This document shows positions 57,685 to 64,000 of a DNA stretch of 64,000 nt, in pieces. The stretch is from Ehretia macrophylla (taxonomy: Eukaryota; Streptophyta; Magnoliopsida; Boraginales; Ehretiaceae): assembly GCA_037974665.1 (NCBI GenBank), contig CM075782.1, forward strand, positions 46,088,351 to 46,152,350. Direction: 5' to 3'. How positions within the stretch are numbered: the first letter of the stretch is position 1; every line of letters begins with the position of its first letter. The position numbers and the translations under genes are program-made. The notes beneath the pieces are model-generated. The model had not been told where the DNA came from. It did not search any database and was given only the letters and a program-made list of their open reading frames with translations.

Positions 57685-58281
57685 TGAGACGGTATGCGCG
57701 TTTCGGTCACACAGATGCCTATGGCTTAGCGAAAATGTGCCATGAACAGTGCCGACGGTCCAAGTGCGAAAATTGGCCCAAGGCAAACCATGACCCTTCC
57801 CAGCGTGTGTGGAAGCTTCTGGAGCAGTGGAGAAGGCTCAGGAATCAATTTGGGGTGGTTTGGAGGGAAACATGCATAATTGACTCCGGAAGGTTCCGGA
57901 AAAATAGCTAAGGCATAGAAACTGCCCAATCTGCCCAGGCTAGCTGCCCAGTCTGCCCAGCAGGTGCAGGAAGCTTCCATAATGGTGCAGAATAGCGCCC
58001 AGCTGTGGAGAAATCTGGAAGTTCTACCCAAAATTGAATTCAAATGTGTAGATATCTCTAGAAATTGTCTTTCTACCAGTGTTGCCTACTGGTGCCCGTC
58101 TTGCACAAGGGTCTGTCCTCGTACCCAAGCACCCTTTGCAAGCCAGTGTTGGGGTCCTCAACCTCTAACACTTGTGTTCCTGTTGTGCTACTCTAATAAC
58201 GTAGGCGTACTTAATCGACACCCACGTTGGCTAAGGCCGCACGTAGTCGAGATTTCTACCTCAATCTCTGACCACGTGACA
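57685..58281 (+). repeat. 5' LTR of the 18S-resident element
   Basis: TGAGACGGTATGCGCG... to ...CACGTGACA, 597 bp. Compared with the 3' LTR it lacks a 173-bp block (equivalent to 60376-60548) that includes the TATA box. Confidence 0.9.
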
Positions 58282-58282
58282 G

Positions 58283-58300
58283 TTGGTATCAGAGCCAAGG
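58283..58300 (+). promoter_or_regulatory. Primer-binding site, tRNA-iMet type (18S-resident element)
   Basis: TTGGTATCAGAGCCAAGG starts one base after the 5' LTR and is complementary to the 3' end of initiator tRNA-Met. Confidence 0.88.
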
Positions 58301-58408
58301 TCGGCTTGGCTTAAACGTGCGTTGCTACGTGCTCTTTGTTAGTCAGTCCACGGTGGACTTTGTTGGTGAAACTCATTGGCTGCTTCATTGGTAAATTTCG
58401 TGGGATCA

Positions 58409-59130
58409 ATGGCTGGAAACCAAGGAGATGATGTTGTCACTGTCGCTCAAGCCACAGCCGTCAAGCAGGCAGAGAGACAGTCCAAGAGGGACAAGGTCAG
58501 AACCTCTTGTTCTCGGGCTAGCTCGGTGGAACAGCTCAGTTCGATTGAGGTACGGTTGGAACGTGTTTCTCAAGCCACACTTGAGAACAGTTTCGTGTTA
58601 GACGATGTGGTTAGTCGTCTTCGTGAACTTGAGGCCAAGGATGGGACAAACTTGGCTGAACGTGTTGCTAGATTGGAAGAACGTGGGGAGAGTTTAGAGG
58701 GTCATCTGCTTGGAACCCTCAACTCATTTACCGACGACATCAGGCAAACGATTGACAGGTTTCGTGTGTCATTCACGACGAGCGTGGGAGAGCTCAAGGC
58801 CGAAGTTGACAGAGTCAAGGCCGATATTGCTGCCATCAGCCAAGGGGTAGGCATAGCAGTCATTCAGGACAAGGGTACTGCTTCTCGCCACAGAGAAGGC
58901 AAAAAGGACAGGGGCACACCTCCATCCCACAATAGTGAAGGCACACCTTCACGGAGGAAGGACACATCTCGTCCCTCGCACGATAGGTGCAAGCCGCAAG
59001 GATGATAGAACGGTAAGGCCGGTGTGAAATGGTCCAAAGACAGAAACTGTTTCTTCTGTGGGAGGAAGGAACATTGGATTGCAAGATTCCCACAACGAGG
59101 CAAACTAGCATATCTCTTCCAATAGGAGGA
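58409..59130 (+). pseudogene. Gag-like coiled-coil protein with zinc knuckle
   Basis: The first in-frame ATG is 58409 (MAGNQGDDVVTVAQATAVKQ). The protein is charged and helical with coiled-coil character (SIEVRLERVSQATLENSF, RLEERGESLEGHL, ELKAEVDRVKADIAA), then a basic tail. TGA at 59003 is followed in frame region by a zinc-knuckle remnant CFFCGRKEHWIARF, whose last cysteine of the CCHC pattern is Phe, and a TAG near 59125. No canonical retrotransposon gag capsid domain was recognised by eye, so the gag call rests on position, the knuckle and the protease behind it. Confidence 0.68.
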
Positions 59131-59914
59131 CAAACGGCAGTCCAGGGAGGAGGTGCACATCGGTTCGCTTCGGTTGCTCGAGCCAATCGAAACTGAAGTG
59201 CCAAAGGCGAAGTGGTCGCCGAAAGGTTCACTGTACGTCCCCATCACAATCAGGGGCCATGACTTGAAGGCATTGGTAGACACGGGTGCTACCAACAATT
59301 TTATTGGTGAGGATGTTGCCAAATGACTCAGGGTGCGAGTCAAACCAATGGGAGGCATGATCAAAGCAGCCAACACCAAGGCAATTCCAATCGTCGGTGT
59401 TGCTCAAGTAGTGAGGACAGCGATTGGACCATGGCAAGGTATTGAGGACTTCGCAGTCATTTTGCTCGATGACTATAATGTGGTGCTTGGTATGGAATGG
59501 CTTGACGATGTGCGGGCAATCATCGTCCCATTCGAGGATTCCATTGTGGTGACAGGAACCAACCCCCGATGTGCCATCCCTATGACTCGAGAGGTGAAGG
59601 CAGGCACCCAGCCATTCTGTGCGGTGCAGTTGGTCAAGGGACACCCGCAGGGAAAAGGGCTGACTCAGGGAGACAGTCGCCCATCGTACAGGCAAGGTCA
59701 TGCACATTCAGTGTGCTCGTGTGCAGCGCAGTCAGCGTGCTTGTGTACAGGACCTCAGGCACCAAGGAGACAGAGCATCGGCAACCCAAGCATGCACTTA
59801 CGGTCTGAGCAGCCAGCCCGACGGAAGGGCCAATGTGTGGGGAACCAGCCTAAGGACAGAAGAAGACGACGAACTAGCACAACCAAGGCCACCATTTCAA
59901 GTGGGGATCAATGA
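59131..59914 (+). pseudogene. Retropepsin-type aspartic protease
   Basis: GHDLKALVDTGATNNFIGED near 59265-59320 carries the DTGA active site. A TGA at 59324 follows at AK*LRVR, and the frame 59333-59914 continues AANTKAIPIVGVAQVVRTAI and DDYNVVLGMEWLDDVRAIIV, which is the typical end of gypsy-type proteases. The remaining Gln/Arg-rich tail has no domain I recognise. The gypsy-like protease suggests the parent was a Ty3/gypsy element. Confidence 0.8.
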
Positions 59915-59987
59915 GCAGGTGCAGCCCAGGCCACTTGTTCGTGTGTATAGTGGCGTCGAGGGCGGCGCCAAGTTTGGTGGGAAAGGG

Positions 59988-60756
59988 TAAGACGGCATGT
60001 GCGTTTCAGTCGTACGGATGCCCACGGCTTAGCAAAAACGTGCCATGAACAGTGCCGACAGTCCAGGTACAGAAATTGGCCCAAGGCAAAACATGACCCT
60101 TCCCAGCGTGTGTGGAAGCTTCTAGAGTAGTGGAGAAGGCTCAGGAACCAATTTGGGGCGGTTTGGAGGGAAACAAGCAGAATTGACTATGGAAAGTTCC
60201 GAAAAAATGGCTAAGGCATGGAAACTGCCTAGTCTGCCAAGGGTAGCTGCCCAGTCCGCCCAGCAGGTGCAAGAAGCTTCCAGAATGGTGTAGAATGGCG
60301 CCTAGCAGTGGAGAAATCTGGATGTTCTGCCCAAAATTGAATTCAAATGTATAGATATCTCTAGAAATTGTCTTTGTACATAGACATTTGTATGGCTAGG
60401 ATTGTAGCCGCTTGGCATAGATCATAGGCATTGATTGAGTCCATGTACATATATAAATATGAGTTGTTGTGCAATGAAATGTAAGCCATTTACCTTGCCA
60501 TTTTCGTGTGCCATCTTCCAGCCATCTTACTTAGCATTTTCCAAAGTCCTACCAGTGTTGCCTATTGGTACCCGTCTTGCACAAGGGTCTGCCCTCATAC
60601 CCAAGCGCCCTTTGTAAGCCAGTGTTAGGGTCCTCAACCTCTAACACTTGTGTTCGTGTTGTGCTACTCTGATAACGTAGCGTACTTAGTCGACACCCAC
60701 GTTGGCCAAGGCTGCACATAGTCAGGATTTCTACCTCAATCTCTGACCACATGGCA
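59988..60756 (+). repeat. 3' LTR of the 18S-resident element
   Basis: A 769-bp LTR starting TAAGACGG (TG decayed) and ending ACATGGCA. It keeps TATATAAATA at 60450-60459, the likely promoter, in the block missing from the 5' LTR. Confidence 0.9.
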
Positions 60757-60892
60757 CTACGCTCTGTATACATTAGCATGGGATAACATTATAGGATTTC
60801 AATCCTATTGAGTTGGCCTTCGGGATCGGAGTAATGATTAATAGGGACAGTCGGGGGCATTCGTATTTCATAGTCAGAGGTGAAATTCTTGA

Positions 60893-61023
<131 letters not shown>

Positions 61024-61034
61024 GGCGGATGTTG

Positions 61035-61082
<48 letters not shown>

Positions 61083-61083
61083 T

Positions 61084-61146
<63 letters not shown>

Positions 61147-61170
61147 AGAGCCTGCAGCTTAATTTGATTA

Positions 61171-61225
<55 letters not shown>

Positions 61226-61469
61226 TTTTCTTGATCTATGGGTAGTGGTGCATGGCCGTTCTTAGTTGGTAGAGCGATTTGTCTGGTTAATTCCATTAAT
61301 GAACGAGACCTCAGCCTGCTAACTACCTATGTGAAGGTATCCCTCTGCAGCTAGCTTCTTAGAGGGACTACGGCCTTTTAGGCCACGAAAGTTTGAGGCA
61401 ATAACAAGTCTATGATGCCCTTACATGTTCTGGGCCGCACGCGCGCTACACTGATGTATTCAACAAGTC

Positions 61470-61539
<70 letters not shown>

Positions 61540-61555
61540 TTGGTCTTGAACGAGA

Positions 61556-61595
<40 letters not shown>

Positions 61596-61699
61596 ATCCC
61601 TTCCCTTTGTACACACCGCCTGTCGCTCCTATCGATTGAATGATCTGGTGAAGTGTTCGGATCATGACAACGTGGACGGTTCGCTGCATGCGACGTCAT

Positions 61700-61732
<33 letters not shown>

Positions 61733-61781
61733 TGAGAAGTTGTAACAAGCTTTCCATAGGTAAACCTGCGAAAGGATCATT

Positions 61782-62011
61782 CTCGAACCCTGCGAAGGCA
61801 GAATGACCTGCGAACCCGTTTAAACAGTGTGGGGCTGACGCGGGGGAGGCGTCTCGTTCCCAGCCCGCTTGTCGGTCTTGAGTTGGGGTGAAAGCCCCGC
61901 AAACAACGAACCCCAGTGCGAAATGTGCCAAGGAAAATGAAAAATAGGGGCCAGCCTATCCCTGCCCCGTCCACGGTGTGCCGGGTTAGGCCTTGGTCCC
62001 TTACGAAATGA
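61782..62011 (+). other. ITS1
   Basis: Spacer between 18S and 5.8S, about 230 bp. The conserved angiosperm ITS1 motif survives in decayed form as GTGCGAAATGTGCCAAGGAA (61917-61936), with CpG sites changed to TpG or CpA. Confidence 0.88.
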
Positions 62012-62172
62012 AAATGACTCTTGGCAACGGATATCTCAGCTCTTGCATCGATGAAGAACATAGCGAAATACGATACTTGGTATGAATTGCAGAATCCTAT
62101 GAACCATGGAGTCTTTGAACACAAGTTATGCCTGAAGCCGTCAGGCCGAGGGCACGTCTGCCTGGGCGTCAC
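62012..62172 (+). pseudogene. 5.8S rRNA, degenerate
   Basis: AAATGACTCTTGGCAACGG... to ...CTGCCTGGGCGTCAC. The normal ACTCTCGGCAACGG, CGTAGCGAAATGCGATA and GAACCATCGAGTC read ACTCTTGGCAACGG, CATAGCGAAATACGATA and GAACCATGGAGTC. The GAATTGCAGAATC core is kept. Mostly transition changes; a pseudogene together with its unit. Confidence 0.9.
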
Positions 62173-62400
62173 ATATCACGTCGCCCCCCACCCCATGCCC
62201 CAACATTGGGTTACCGGGTTCGTGCATGGGGGCGGATTGTAGCCTCCAGTGTCTCGAGGCGCGGTTGGACAAAATGCAGGTCCGGCGTGACGAACGTCAC
62301 GACAAGTGGTGGTTGGTTCATTCAACTCGCGAGTTGTCGTGCGTCATCCCGTCACGCGTGCGAGACTGAAGATAGACCTTCCAGTGCCATGTGCTACGAC
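62173..62400 (+). other. ITS2
   Basis: Spacer of about 228 bp between 5.8S and 26S. It starts ATATCACGTCGCCCCCC and includes a stretch around CGCGGTTGGACAAAATGCAG. Confidence 0.85.
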
Positions 62401-62428
62401 CGCGACCCCAGGTCAGGCGGGATTACCT

Positions 62429-62478
<50 letters not shown>

Positions 62479-64000
62479 TCCTTAGTAATAGCGAGCGAAC
62501 CGGGAACAACCCAGCTTGAGAATTGGGTGGCTCCGCCATCTGAATTGTAGTCTGGAGAAGCGTCCTCAATGGTAGACTGGGCCCAAGTCCCATGGAAAGG
62601 GGCTCCAGAGAGGGTGAGAGCCCCGTCGTGCCCGGACCCTATCACACCACGAGGCACTGTCAGTGAGTTGGATTATTTGGGAATACAGCCCTAAGCGGGC
62701 GGTAAATTCCGTCCAATGCTAAATACGGGCGAGAGACCGATAGCGAACAAGTATCGCGAGGGAAATATGAAAAGGACTTTGAAAAAAGAGTCAAAGAGTT
62801 CTTGAAATTATCGGGAGGGAAGCGGATGGGGGCTGGCGATGTGCCCCAGCCATATACAAAAAGGTAAGAGTCGGTCTACCGATCGGCTTGCGGCGCGGAC
62901 CAGAGCGGATTGTGGCGGCGGCCAAATCCCGGGCAGTAGATATGCCTACGAAATGCCGTCGCCTAGATCATGGCGGGACAGCGCGCACCTTTAGCGTGCT
63001 TCAACATTTGCGCGCTCGCGGTGCTAGTTTGCGGGCTCCCCATTCGACCCGTCTTGAAACACGGACCAATGAGTTTGGCATGTGTGCGAATCAACGGGTG
63101 CGTAAACCTGCAAGGCGCAAGGAAGCTGATTGGCAGGATCCCTCTCGGGGGGTGCACCGCCGACCGACCTTGATCTTTTGAGAAGGGTTTGAGTGTGAGC
63201 ATACCTGTCGAGACTCGAAAGATGGTGAACTATGCCTGAGCGGGGCGAAGCTAGAGGAAACTCTGGTAGAGGCCCGCAACGATACTGACGTGCAAATCGT
63301 TCGTCTAACTTGGGTATATGGGCGAAAGACTAATCGAACCATCTAATAGTTGGTTCCCTCCGAAGTTTCCCTCTGGATAGCTGGAGCTCGCGTGTGAGTT
63401 CTATCGGGTAAAGCCAATGATTAGATGCATCGGGGGCGCAACGCCCTCGACCTATTCTCAAACTTTAAATAAGTAGGACGACGTGGCTACTTCGTTGAGC
63501 CGCACCACAGAATCAAGAGCTCCAAGTGGGCCATTTTTGGTAAGCAGAATTGGCGATACGGGATGAACCAAAAGCCGGGTTATAGTGCCCAACTACGCGC
63601 TAACCTAGATCCCATAAAGGGTGTTGGTTGGTCGATTAAGATAGCAGGACGGTGGTCATGGATGTTGAAATCCGCTAAGGAGTGTGTAACAATCACCTGC
63701 CAAATCAACTAGCCCCAGAAATGGATGGCGCTTAATCGCGCGACCTATACTTGGCCGTCGGGGCAAATGCCAGGCCCTGATGAGTAGGAGGGCACTGCGG
63801 TCGCCGCAAAACCCAGTGCGTGAGCCTAGGCGGAGCGACCGTCGGTGCAGATCTTGGTGGTAGTAGCAAATATTCAAATGAGAACTTTGATGGCCGAAGA
63901 GGGGAAAGGTTCCATGTGAATGGCACTTGCACATGGGTTAGTCGATCCTAAGGGTCGGGGGATGCCCGATAGATAGCACATTTCGCGCTTGCACCGAAAG
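62401..64000 (+). pseudogene. 26S (25S) rRNA gene, 5' part, degenerate, cut by window end
   Basis: Starts GCGACCCCAGGTCAGGCGGG and continues GATTACCTGCTGAGTTTAAG (normally TACCCGCTGAG), then AGCATATCAATAAGCGGAGG. Many C-to-T and G-to-A changes follow, for example AGTAATAGCGAGCGAACC for AGTAACGGCGAGCGAACC. Downstream domains are recognisable to the end of the window. Open frames seen in this stretch are chance products of GC-rich rRNA. Confidence 0.92.

Larger units (their letters stand above)
57685..60756 (+). mobile_element. Gag-protease-only LTR element inserted in 18S
   Basis: The element is 3072 bp. 5' LTR 57685-58281 and 3' LTR 59988-60756 flank an internal region of about 1.7 kb with gag and aspartic protease only. 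CTAC at 57681-57684 and 60757-60760 is the target duplication. The iMet PBS TTGGTATCAGAGCCAAGG follows the 5' LTR, and a purine tract (GGTGGGAAAGGG) precedes the 3' LTR. No RT, RNase H or integrase was found, so it is non-autonomous. It resembles TR-GAG elements but also has the protease. Confidence 0.88.

Noticed and set aside
57666..58314. Open frames over the 18S/LTR junction and within rRNA (also 62128-63342)
   Set aside because: They lie in rRNA and LTR sequence. No protein homology; chance frames.
62888..63342. Overlapping frames of 60-97 codons on both strands in 26S
   Set aside because: Known artefact of GC-rich rRNA, and the sequence aligns by eye with 26S.

Overview
The window comes from a nuclear plant genome, most likely a eudicot. 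It has GT-AG spliced plant genes, a 45S ribosomal DNA unit, and several kinds of plant LTR retrotransposon inserted into one another. No bacterial, organellar or CRISPR-like content was seen. Almost every coding region is broken, and many of the breaks look like C-to-T or G-to-A changes (CAG to TAG, CAA to TAA, TGG to TAG). This is the usual appearance of old, methylated repeat-rich chromatin.

Layout from left to right. 1-7.7 kb: AT-rich DNA holding the decayed 3' half of a PRP39 splicing-factor gene that still has its introns. 7.7-23.4 kb: a Ty3/gypsy Tat-clade element (element 1) on the minus strand with both LTRs. Its gag is split by a 6.2-kb non-coding element with 2.56-kb LTRs (LARD type) flanked by a perfect GGGGC duplication. 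23.7-24.2 kb: a miniature LTR element (TRIM). 25.2-36.4 kb: a two-exon Vps62/DUF946 gene whose 9.5-kb intron holds a gypsy chromovirus fragment, which is itself split by a complete Ty1/copia element with an AGGCA duplication. 37.0-53.7 kb: two more Tat copies (elements 2 and 3) lying head to head, both cut off inside the same antisense gene. 54.9-56.4 kb: a 5'-truncated copia element. 56.5-64 kb: a degenerate rDNA unit (ETS, 18S, ITS1, 5.8S, ITS2, start of 26S) whose 18S is interrupted by a short gag-protease-only LTR element.

How the parts relate. In the Tat elements gag, protease, reverse transcriptase, two RNase H domains and integrase lie on one strand. The opposite strand, between integrase and the 3' LTR, carries a separate spliced gene with its own TATA box in element 1, a plant-mobile-type N-terminal domain and a coiled-coil C-terminal part. 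That antisense gene, its conserved splice sites with diverged introns, and the two truncations inside it are the most interesting part of the window. Other points worth a second look are a 160-bp duplication flanking element 2, a possible self-complementary primer-binding region in the copia element, and the retroelement lodged in an 18S pseudogene.
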